In this document: one piece after another, positions 26,618 through 33,953 of the stretch | Layout of the letters: every line of letters begins with the position of its first letter | Numbering within the stretch: position 1 is the first letter of the stretch | Assembly: GCA_022641095.1 (NCBI GenBank) | Contig: JALCDB010000007.1 | Coordinates: forward strand, 1 to 64,000 | Reading direction: 5' to 3' | DNA length: 64,000 bases | From: Bacilli bacterium | GTDB taxonomy: Bacteria > Bacillota_I > Bacilli_A > RFN20 > CAG-826 | Program-made: the position numbers and the translations under genes | The notes under the pieces: model-generated | Told to the model about the DNA's origin: nothing | Seen by the model: the letters and a program-made list of their open reading frames with translations, nothing else | The model's database searches: none

Positions 26618-28108
26618 TTAATCCGGGATGTTGAAACGGAAGGTCGCCCCGCCGATCTCGTTGTTGAACCCCTCAATTTTGCCCCCATGGGCCTCCACGA
26701 TCGATTTGCAGATGCTGAGCCCCAGCCCGGTGTCGCGGTGGGTTTCGCTTTTTTGCATAAGCGAGAAGAAATCCATGAAGAGTTTGTCGACGATCTTCGG
26801 GTCGATGCCTCCACCATTATCCTCCACCTCGAAAAAAACGCTGCCGTCTTTATGATAATAACGAACGTTGATCTTCGTGTTCGGCTTGGTGTGTTTGATG
26901 GCGTTGTCAATCAGATTATAGAGAACCTGAATCAGCAGTTCTCTTTGGGTGTTGACCATCGTTATCTCGCTTTGCCGTTCGTAGACGATCTGCTTCTTCA
27001 CCTTAACGTTGGCGAATTTTCCGCTCGTCTCCTCGATTATCTCATCGACCACTTCCTTCTTTTTGCGGACGATTGGATTCGAGTTGTCGAATTTCGAGAC
27101 GTTAAGGAGATTCTCGACGAAGGTATAAAGATCGCATGACTGGTTATAAACGTCCGCCATGATTCCCTTGATTTCCTCGTCGGTGCATTTGTCGTAATTC
27201 TCAAGAAGGAAATTGCTGCCCCCCTGAATGCTCGTAAGGGGAGTCTTCAGATCGTGGGACAAGCCCCTAAGGAGCTGGTTTTTGAATCTTTCCCTTTCCA
27301 TCATCACCTTGGTGCTCTCTTTTTGCCGGATGGCCTTGCCTCTTTCGATGATGACCGTCAGATGCATGATGGCGCTTTTGATGAAACTCGCCTCGTCTTC
27401 GGTAAGATTGACGTTGCCATCGATTTCGACCACGAAGGCGCCGCAGGTTTCATCGGAGACCATGACGGGAAAGATCTTGTAGGGCAAAGAGGAATAGAGG
27501 TTCTCTTTATAGCCGACGACAAGCCCATGCGAGAGCGAATAGCTGATCGCTTCCTTGCTTGAGTCGATGTCAAAGGATGAATCGCCAAGCAACTGAAGGC
27601 CCTCGCTCACGTAAGCGGTCTTCCTTCCGAGGGCTTTTTGAATGTTCGAGCATACGATCCTGAACGTTTCGTTTTCATCGCCGCAATTAAGAAGCTCATT
27701 CGTCATGTCGTAGAGCGACTTGATTTTCTTTTCGTTGGCTTTGGATATCTTTGATTCCCTTTGGAGTTTGATGGTGACGGAGCCGGCAATCAGCGAAACG
27801 AAAATGAAAAACACGAATGAGATGTAATAATTCGGATCATCCATCGCGAAAGAATAGCGGGGCTCGGTGAAAAGAAGATTGAAAGAAAGGATAAAAATCA
27901 GATCGGCCACGATCGCAAGGAAAATATTCCCGGTCTTAACCACCAGTATCAGACCGGCGACGACATAGACCATGAAGATGTTCTCGGCTCGGAAATTCAG
28001 TTTGTCGACTCCGATGGACAAAGCTATGGCGAGCGCGCTCACGACGAGGAAAAACAAGAAATCAAGAAGCGTTTTCTTTTTACTGATTTTTTTAAAAAAT
28101 GACTTCAT
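26618..28108 (-). CDS. KdpD-like sensor histidine kinase lacking the KdpD N-domain
   Basis: 496 residues. Four hydrophobic segments (about 16-112) match the DUF4118 membrane domain of KdpD, then a GAF-like region (about 130-255), HisKA with the phospho-acceptor H285 in RGLSHDLKTPLTS, and HATPase motifs NLIDNAIKHTKP, VEDNGGGIDPK and RDTGLGLSICKS. The large N-terminal KdpD/Usp region is absent, as in truncated KdpD of some Firmicutes. Downstream of trkH by 7 nt. Confidence 0.92.
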   Translation of the reverse strand: MKSFFKKISKKKTLLDFLFFLVVSALAIALSIGVDKLNFRAENIFMVYVVAGLILVVKTGNIFLAIVADLIFILSFNLLFTEPRYSFAMDDPNYYISFVFFIFVSLIAGSVTIKLQRESKISKANEKKIKSLYDMTNELLNCGDENETFRIVCSNIQKALGRKTAYVSEGLQLLGDSSFDIDSSKEAISYSLSHGLVVGYKENLYSSLPYKIFPVMVSDETCGAFVVEIDGNVNLTEDEASFIKSAIMHLTVIIERGKAIRQKESTKVMMERERFKNQLLRGLSHDLKTPLTSIQGGSNFLLENYDKCTDEEIKGIMADVYNQSCDLYTFVENLLNVSKFDNSNPIVRKKKEVVDEIIEETSGKFANVKVKKQIVYERQSEITMVNTQRELLIQVLYNLIDNAIKHTKPNTKINVRYYHKDGSVFFEVEDNGGGIDPKIVDKLFMDFFSLMQKSETHRDTGLGLSICKSIVEAHGGKIEGFNNEIGGATFRFNIPD

Positions 28109-28115
28109 TTTGCCT

Positions 28116-29576
28116 TCAGCTCCTTCTAAAGGGCCTTATCGCCTTGCCAAGGGCGTTGAAAACCACGACTATTTCAAGCCTTCCCAATATCATGCCACAA
28201 ATCGAGGTTAGGAGAATGACGGGGTGGGCTGAGAAGCCAGTTATTCCGACCGATAATCCGACCGTGCCGATTGAGGAGGCGAACTCAAACATGCTATCGC
28301 TAAGCGAATAGCCGAATAAGGTGAAAATGAACGATCCCGTCAAAAACAGCAAAAGATAGGCGGCCATGAAAGAGGCGGAGGAAATGAAATCGTCTTTCGT
28401 GAAGATGATCTCCCTTCCATTTTGATAGATGAATTCATGCTTCACGATTTTGTAATTCTGACTTCGGTGGGCGATGCTCGCGAAAGACCCTTTCACCACG
28501 CTCACGACGCGATATTGCTTGATTCCTCCGGCTGTTGAGCCAACCCCGCCACCGATAAGCATTAAGACGATCATGATGGTTTTCATCGATGAGGGCAGAG
28601 CGGCGACGGAAGGGACATTCTGAAAGCCGGTCGTCGTGATCGAGGAAAAAAACTGGAATGCCGATACGCGAAACGAATCGCCTAGCGACATATGGGCGTC
28701 GAAAAAGCAGATGAGCACCATGATCGGAATGACAAACAAAGTCGCGAAAACGAAGAACCGGACCTCCGAATGACGCCATATTTTCCTGAACTGGCCCCTT
28801 ATCAAATAAAGGTGGATGACGAAATTCGTCGAGCCAAGGCACATAAGAACGATGGTGATGATCTCGATAGCCAGCGAATGATAGCCTCCAATGCTATTTG
28901 GGTTGTTGGAGAAACCTCCGGTCGACACCGAGGCAATTGATGTGCAAATTGAATCGAACACACTCATGCCAGAACAGACGTAAGCGATCGTCCCCAGCAA
29001 AATATATATCGAATAAATCGATAGAATCAGTCGCGCGGATTTCACGAGATTGGGCAGCAATTTGTCCTGATGCCCCTCAGCCATATATAGTTTTAGGTTG
29101 TATTTGTCCGAAATGGCGCAGGTGAGGATAAGAACGAGCCCAACGCCTCCGGCAAAAAGCAAAAGGCTCCGAAATAAAAGGAAAATATGGGGACAAGAAG
29201 CGACATCCACCACGCTTAACCCGGTCGTAGTAAGCCCAGAGGTGGCCTCGAAAAGGGATTGCACGAAGTCATACTTCCGCGTGAGGAGGAACGGCAGGGC
29301 GCAAATCAAGATGGCCATGAGCCAAAAGGCGCACACCAAAACGGCGTCTTCGTGGTTCTTAAGCCTATCCTTCTCCATGCCCTTGAAACACATCGCCGTG
29401 ATGTAGCCAAGCGCGATCGAAATAAGTCCCGGGACGACGAAGCACCAGGCATATTGGCTTTCGCTAGGGAAGAAAATAAGCGAGACCAAGGGAACCAAAA
29501 GGAATATGCCGATGATTATGGCGAAAACGCCCAAATAAGAAATAATGAGTCGCCAGCCGGAAATCGTTTTCGCCAT
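28116..29576 (-). CDS. TrkH/KtrB-type potassium channel subunit
   Basis: A 486-residue membrane protein with the four M1-P-M2 repeats of the SKT family. Filter-like segments are visible at SLFEATSGLTTTGLSVVD, SIASVSTGGFSNNPNSIG, FSSITTTGFQNVPS and FEFASSIGTVGLSVG, each with the key Gly. It imports K+ driven by ion gradients and is gated by RCK subunits, encoded directly upstream. The start is 2 nt from the upstream RCK stop. Confidence 0.93.
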   Translation of the reverse strand: MAKTISGWRLIISYLGVFAIIIGIFLLVPLVSLIFFPSESQYAWCFVVPGLISIALGYITAMCFKGMEKDRLKNHEDAVLVCAFWLMAILICALPFLLTRKYDFVQSLFEATSGLTTTGLSVVDVASCPHIFLLFRSLLLFAGGVGLVLILTCAISDKYNLKLYMAEGHQDKLLPNLVKSARLILSIYSIYILLGTIAYVCSGMSVFDSICTSIASVSTGGFSNNPNSIGGYHSLAIEIITIVLMCLGSTNFVIHLYLIRGQFRKIWRHSEVRFFVFATLFVIPIMVLICFFDAHMSLGDSFRVSAFQFFSSITTTGFQNVPSVAALPSSMKTIMIVLMLIGGGVGSTAGGIKQYRVVSVVKGSFASIAHRSQNYKIVKHEFIYQNGREIIFTKDDFISSASFMAAYLLLFLTGSFIFTLFGYSLSDSMFEFASSIGTVGLSVGITGFSAHPVILLTSICGMILGRLEIVVVFNALGKAIRPFRRS

Positions 29577-29577
29577 C

Positions 29578-30240
29578 TTATTTTCCTTTATGGATGAAAC
29601 TCTCGATCGATTGTTGGTTAGCCGGGGTCGTGACGATCAATATCTTATCCTTGGCTCTTATCACCGTTTTGCCATTAGGGATGATGACGTTGGGATTATG
29701 GAAGACGCAGCAGATGTTGGCGGTCAAGGGGAAATGGACGTCGCAAAGCATCTTTCCCGCGATGTAATCCTTTTCCTTGATGGTGATCTCGGTCAGCAGG
29801 ATTTTGTTTTCCTCGAGGGAAAGAACCTTTATCAGTTCTTCGAACGAGGATTCCGATTTGATCGATTCCGCAAGCAGATAAGTGCCGCAAATGGCCGCGT
29901 CGACGCCCAACTCTTTGAATATGCTGACGTTTTTGGGGTTCCTGACGACGGCGATCGTCCGCTTCGCGTTGAAAAGTTTCTTGGCCATCTTGCAAGCGAC
30001 GTAGTTGTCGATGTCGCTGCTGGAGAGGGCGATGAAGATATCCGAATCGTCGATTTTCGCAATCGACAGATCGAATCTTTTCGTCGGGCTCCCATGTATG
30101 ATTTGGATTTTGTTTGAAGCCGAAAGATAGGCGCAAAGACTGGGATCCGAGTTGATGACGATGACTTCGTTTTTTCGGCTCTTGAACATCTTGATGATGT
30201 AGTCGGCTTCGTGGCCGCCGTTAGCGATGGTTATTTTCAT
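29578..30240 (-). CDS. RCK (TrkA/KtrA-like) subunit with degenerate nucleotide loop
   Basis: 220 residues: a Rossmann RCK_N domain (about 1-135) followed by an RCK_C domain (about 140-215). The N-terminus reads MKITIANGGHEADYIIKMF, where the canonical GxGxxG is not kept, suggesting weak or altered nucleotide binding. It overlaps the 137-residue RCK_N gene by 4 nt. The pair may form a split equivalent of a two-RCK TrkA, one part regulatory and one structural. Confidence 0.85.
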   Translation of the reverse strand: MKITIANGGHEADYIIKMFKSRKNEVIVINSDPSLCAYLSASNKIQIIHGSPTKRFDLSIAKIDDSDIFIALSSSDIDNYVACKMAKKLFNAKRTIAVVRNPKNVSIFKELGVDAAICGTYLLAESIKSESSFEELIKVLSLEENKILLTEITIKEKDYIAGKMLCDVHFPLTANICCVFHNPNVIIPNGKTVIRAKDKILIVTTPANQQSIESFIHKGK

Positions 30241-30650
30241 TGTTTTCTCCCCTCTTTCTCCTTGGAGCAGAAGAAATCGACGGAAAGGTTAAATGGATAG
30301 ATCCCGACGATCGGGGTGTTTTCCAAGAGGAGGCCTTTGTCCGTGTCGGATAAACGAACGTATATCTTTTTGATGTCGAATAAGTAAAAGCAGACATCCG
30401 CGAGAAAGAGATTCGTGTTGTCGCTATCCGTCGTGATGATGACCATTTCGGCGCCTTCGATGTCCTGGCTTTTCAGGAAATCGAGGTCGGTGGCGTCCCC
30501 ATTGACCGTGAATCCGCTGAAATCGTCCAATTTGTGAAATGCCGAATCGCTTTTGTCGATGACGACCACGTTGTGCCCCTCATCATAAAGAAGGGAGGCG
30601 ATTTTAGCGCCCAATTTTCCGGCGCCTATAACGAAAATTTCCCCTTTCAT
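30237..30650 (-). CDS. Single-domain RCK_N (TrkA N-terminal) protein
   Basis: 137 residues, RCK_N only. MKGEIFVIGAGKLGAKIASL carries an intact GxGxxG, and VVVIDKSDSAFH has the acidic residue at the end of strand 2, so NAD(H) or ATP binding is likely. There is no RCK_C domain. It precedes and overlaps the RCK gene with a degenerate loop; together they probably gate the TrkH-like channel. Confidence 0.85.
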   Translation of the reverse strand: MKGEIFVIGAGKLGAKIASLLYDEGHNVVVIDKSDSAFHKLDDFSGFTVNGDATDLDFLKSQDIEGAEMVIITTDSDNTNLFLADVCFYLFDIKKIYVRLSDTDKGLLLENTPIVGIYPFNLSVDFFCSKEKEGRKQ

Positions 30651-30653
30651 GGC

Positions 30654-30863
30654 TTATTTCCGCGAAAAATCGTCGGGATCGATGTCTCCCATTATCATTA
30701 TCGTTTTCACGTAATACAGCGAATAATACTCGATCTTTTCGGAAATTGAATTGATCATCACCAAAAAATTGTTTTCGATCTTCACGAACGGCCCAGTCGC
30801 GCAAACGACGCCATAACTGGAATTCAAAGTAACTTTGATGACCTTTCCATCGAAATCTTCCAT
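30654..30863 (-). CDS. Small protein at the head of the potassium operon
   Basis: 69 residues from the ATG at 30863, placed 5 nt after GAGGTGA; an ATG at 30869 and a GTG at 30872 are in frame. The sequence is beta-rich (VIKVTLNSSYGVVCATGPFV) with a hydrophobic middle but no clear membrane span. I do not recognise it. Being 3 nt from the RCK gene, it is likely part of the potassium-uptake operon, possibly a regulator or cofactor-binding subunit. Confidence 0.6.
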   Translation of the reverse strand: MEDFDGKVIKVTLNSSYGVVCATGPFVKIENNFLVMINSISEKIEYYSLYYVKTIMIMGDIDPDDFSRK

Positions 30864-30872
30864 TTCCATCAC

Positions 30873-31120
30873 CTCGCGCCGCTATTCTATTTCCTCGAGG
30901 TGTGAAGAAACCATGCGTGTTTTAGGGGCAGTTGTTAGTTTTTTGTGAAGACGTTTCCAAAACGTAGACGTTGCAAATAATCAAAAAGCAAAGACACGAA
31001 ATCATGACATTTCAGAAACGTAAAGCTTCGTGTCAGCCATGTTTTCCGTTTTTTTTGATTGAGGAGAATGCGCTTTATTGTTTATTTCAAGCCTTCAATC
31101 GTTTTTCTCGATAAAGTCAT
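30873..31120. other. Leader region of the potassium operon and gene-free DNA
   Basis: No gene. A TAGAAT on the minus strand (about 30882-30887) is a plausible -10 but lacks a good -35. GACACGAA (30993-31000) and TTCGTGTC (31027-31034) form an 8-bp inverted repeat around a 26-nt centre. I looked for a c-di-AMP (ydaO-type) riboswitch on the minus strand and saw none of its conserved blocks. Confidence 0.4.
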
Positions 31121-31336
31121 TTATTCCATCAAGGCTTTCGCAATCAACGAGAAAGGCTTTCTCGGCATCCCCTTGATGAGGAGACGATTCTCATGGATGC
31201 CGCCGAACAAAGCGCCGTCTCGATAAAGAAGGCGTTCGTCCATCGTTGAATCGGCACGGAAAATGGGATCTGGTTCGTCAAAACGTTCTTTCGATGAATC
31301 CCAAGTCAATTGACCAATAGGATAATCCGCGGCCAT
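31121..31336 (-). pseudogene. Remnant of a TfoX N-domain protein
   Basis: A 71-codon open frame whose central part, MDERLLYRDGALFGGIHENR followed by LLIK, resembles the segment in TfoX/Sxy N-terminal-domain proteins that reads roughly GEYLLYYRGKLFGGIYDDRL. The N-terminal helix and the rest of the domain are not recognisable in any frame, so it seems truncated at both ends. The similarity is from memory of the family, so confidence is moderate. Confidence 0.4.
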
Positions 31337-31380
31337 GCTTTTGGGAACTCAAAGTTCGCTCACTGAATCCGCCGCTTACT

Positions 31381-32934
31381 TTAAAGTTGGATATTCTCAA
31401 GAGCAAAGCCATGTTTATCCAGCCGATATATGGTTTTAAAAGAGCTCTCAAGGAAAGCCCTCTCGTGAGTGACCGCCACCACCGCGCCCTTGAATGAATT
31501 GATAAGGGAGAAAACCTCGGGGCAGTTAAGGGGGCTGAGGTTTCTCGTCGGTTCGTCAAGAAGCAGGACGTTGGCTTTGTCGATGATCATTTTGAGAATC
31601 AGCAGTTTCGCCTTTTTGCCACCGCTCAAAGAGCCAATCGCCGATAGCATCTCATCGGTCTCGAAACGGAGGGCGCCCATCATCGAACGGACTCGCCCGA
31701 CCTCGTTTTTGTCGAGCGAAGGCACCAAATAATCGATCGCTCTCGCCTGATAGTCCAGTATCTCGGAATAATCCTGTGGCATATAAGCCAATTTGATGTC
31801 TTTCCTCTCCTTATTCTTCGCGTATAACTCGCGCAGAAATGAGCTTTTCCCGATGCCGTTTTTCCCCACGATGGCAATATGGGACGGACCGACTAAACTC
31901 AGCCTCGCCTCCTTGACCAAGACATGCCCACATGAATCGGAAATCGGCACGTCGACAAGAGCAAAAACGACCTTGCTCGCGGGAAGACTGACCTCCTCGG
32001 AAAAGAAAGCGTTCATGGCCTCGTCTTTGTCTGGGACCTCCTCAAACGATTCCTTCTCCTTGCCAAGGCGCCTTTCCTCGGATTTGAGAGCGTGCATCTT
32101 CTTCTTGAGAAGACGACCCGTGATCGGGTCCCTGACGGCCTGGTTTTGGGCGTATTTGACCTTCTCGTAGATTTCTTTGTATCGCCTCATCTTCTTGTCG
32201 AATTGATCCCTTTGTTTCCTGGCAAGACTGCCCTGACGCTCCAAACGAGCTGTTCTCTCGGCTTTATAATCCGAGTAATTCAGATCCATGAAAGTGGTGA
32301 GGTTCTCGGTCCTGCTATGGATCTGCTCCAAGTGAATGACCGTGGTCGAAACCGAGGAAAGCAGCCTTTCGTCATGGGAAACGAAAATGATGGGAAGCCT
32401 TTCTCTTCGAAGAAACTCGGATAGGAAATCCATGGTTCCGAGGTCAAGGTCGTTGCTCGGTTCGTCAAGCATCAGGATCTCCGGATTCCTCAAAAGCAAC
32501 TTGACCAAAGACAGCTTGACCTTCTCGCCGCCGCTATAGGAAGAAAGGGTTTTGCTTTCGTCGAACGAATCCATGTCGAAGCCAACCAGGGAAAGCAAAG
32601 AGGAAAAGCGGGCCGTCAACTCATAGCGTTCCAGAGGTATATCCTTTTCCGCATCGTCCTTAAGCAAGAAGGAGATGGTATCCTGGACCAAAAACGCTTC
32701 AGGCGCTTCCTGCGGAAGGTATCCGACCCTTTGGGGGCGGGTGAAAGACCCTTTGGCCTCGAAAGCGGGGTCCAAGCGGCCGGAAGCCAAATAACGGAGA
32801 AGGACGCTCTTGCCAACGCCTTCTTCCCCGATGAGCGCGACTTTGTCGCCCTCTTTTATCCGTAGCGAAAGGGAATCCACAAGGATCCGTCCGCTGAAAA
32901 GCTGCTTTATCGAAAGATTATTTATCTCAAACAT
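31381..32934 (-). CDS. ABC-F ribosome-protection type ATPase
   Basis: 517 residues with two ABC domains and no membrane segment. Walker A motifs are GEEGVGKS and GKNGIGKS; signatures are SSYSGGEKVK and GSLSGGKKAK; Walker B motifs are ILMLDEPSNDLD and VLLLDEPTRNLS. A charged helical linker (about 215-290, RxLARKQRDQFDKKMRRYK-like) separates them. The DEPTRN second Walker B is typical of antibiotic-resistance ABC-F proteins, which dislodge ribosome-bound drugs; the drug class is not predictable here. Upstream, a minimal uORF and an SD-sequestering hairpin suggest inducible translation. Confidence 0.88.
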   Translation of the reverse strand: MFEINNLSIKQLFSGRILVDSLSLRIKEGDKVALIGEEGVGKSVLLRYLASGRLDPAFEAKGSFTRPQRVGYLPQEAPEAFLVQDTISFLLKDDAEKDIPLERYELTARFSSLLSLVGFDMDSFDESKTLSSYSGGEKVKLSLVKLLLRNPEILMLDEPSNDLDLGTMDFLSEFLRRERLPIIFVSHDERLLSSVSTTVIHLEQIHSRTENLTTFMDLNYSDYKAERTARLERQGSLARKQRDQFDKKMRRYKEIYEKVKYAQNQAVRDPITGRLLKKKMHALKSEERRLGKEKESFEEVPDKDEAMNAFFSEEVSLPASKVVFALVDVPISDSCGHVLVKEARLSLVGPSHIAIVGKNGIGKSSFLRELYAKNKERKDIKLAYMPQDYSEILDYQARAIDYLVPSLDKNEVGRVRSMMGALRFETDEMLSAIGSLSGGKKAKLLILKMIIDKANVLLLDEPTRNLSPLNCPEVFSLINSFKGAVVAVTHERAFLESSFKTIYRLDKHGFALENIQL

Positions 32935-32941
32935 GTCAGAA

Positions 32942-32988
32942 AAGTTCTCCTATTGATCGCCAAACGTCTTGAGAACTTAGATGCGCAT
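32942..32988 (-). promoter_or_regulatory. Putative translational attenuator of the ABC-F gene
   Basis: On the minus strand a four-codon ORF ATG-CGC-ATC-TAA (Met-Arg-Ile-stop, 32988-32977) follows AAGGA. Directly overlapping its stop, AAGTTCTC (32978-32971) can pair with GAGAACTT (32949-32942), which contains most of the ABC-F Shine-Dalgarno AGGAG. A ribosome stalled on the uORF would open the hairpin. A -10 TATAAT lies at 33023-33018 with a weak -35 (TTTCAT) 17 bp upstream. Confidence 0.55.
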
Positions 32989-33073
32989 GTTGGGTTTTTC
33001 CTTCTTTTTCAAGAATGATTATATCCTCCTTGCAACGCATATGAAATGGAACGACCGTCAAAAAAGAGAATTG

Positions 33074-33100
33074 GCCCGCGATGATTATCGGCAAGAAAAA
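33074..33100. repeat. 27-bp direct repeat, left copy
   Basis: The same 27 bases (starting GCCCGCGATGATTATC) occur again at 40946-40972 in the same orientation, and similarity continues a few bases further with one indel. It lies about 100 bases from a tyrosine-recombinase remnant, so it may be an old attachment site or an IS-type end. Confidence 0.6.
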
Positions 33101-33203
33101 AGGCAATCCAATTTGCGTCACTTCTGCTTTTCGCGTACAAAGCCGTTCCGCCGCGGAGGCGCGGAAGGGAACCCCCGAAAAGGCGAATGTAATCCAAAAA
33201 ATG

Positions 33204-33338
33204 AAACCATGCCTTTGTTTCTACGTCATGCCCCCTCGCCCGACAGGCGATCCTTGCCGCGGCCACCTCGGTGTAGATTCCCGTCGTCGAGAGGCTGGCG
33301 TGGCCGAGGAGCTCCTGAACTGAACGGGTCTTTTCAAC
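33204..33338 (-). pseudogene. Remnant of a tyrosine recombinase (Xer-like) C-terminus
   Basis: About 45 codons in one frame include VEKTRSVQELLGHASLST and TGIYTEVAAARI. This is the LLGHxSxxTTxIYT segment that follows the active-site Arg in XerC/XerD-like integrases. The nucleophile region is only partly kept, and the surrounding catalytic domain is absent. It marks a former mobile element. Confidence 0.65.
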
Positions 33339-33392
33339 CGCTCCTTTTAAAAACGCCGAATCGGTATTGAAAAAAGCGAGGTTTATGAACAT

Positions 33393-33884
33393 GCGTGTTC
33401 ACAATTGCCACAATTATTTTTCTCCGACGTTCAACATTATTGTTTACTCATCCAAGCCGACAAAATGAGCTTTTAACTATTTTAAGGATGGAGAGTCGTT
33501 TTACGGAATAATCCGGCTTTCAACAAAAAAACAGACGTTGCAGAAAACGAAAACGCAACATTCTCGAGACTTGCTTAAGCGGTTTTTTCATCGTTTGGAT
33601 CTTCGCCACAAAAGAATTTTGGTTTCTTGGGCGTTCTGAAGGAACGGCATAAATGCCACCAACCATTCAAACGCGAAGTTATTTTAACAACCGCCGCCAA
33701 AACTCTAGCCTTGCCACCCATAAGCCATAGTTTTTTAAACAGCGGAACCCCAAGCGGGATCTAGTTGTGTAAAACTTTCGGAACGACACGTATCTATAAA
33801 GTTTCCCAAGTCATAAAACGAATGGTATCGCTTGCTCCGTTTATTCCTAAAAAACCGCGATAACTTCCATTATCGTTTTTTAAA
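33393..33884. other. Gene-free, AT-richer stretch
   Basis: No supported gene on either strand. A small plus-strand terminator-like hairpin CGATAA (33859-33864) / TTATCG (33871-33876) followed by six T residues ends it, which would make sense only if something is transcribed rightwards here; no promoter or structure was identified with confidence. Several short A/T inverted repeats look like decay. Confidence 0.35.
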
Positions 33885-33888
33885 ACAA

Positions 33889-33919
33889 GAAAAGCGCCCA
33901 ATTAAGGGCGCTTTCTTTT
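33889..33919. terminator. Terminator of the 978-residue lipoprotein gene
   Basis: AAAGCGCCC (33892-33900), loop AATTAA, GGGCGCTTT (33907-33915) with T-rich tails in both directions. Confidence 0.85.
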
Positions 33920-33953
33920 GAGCGTTAAAACGAAAACGCATCATTTTTTCAAA

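Noticed and set aside
30873-31120. c-di-AMP riboswitch before the potassium operon
   Set aside because: Expected for K+ genes in Firmicutes, but none of the conserved sequence blocks is visible.
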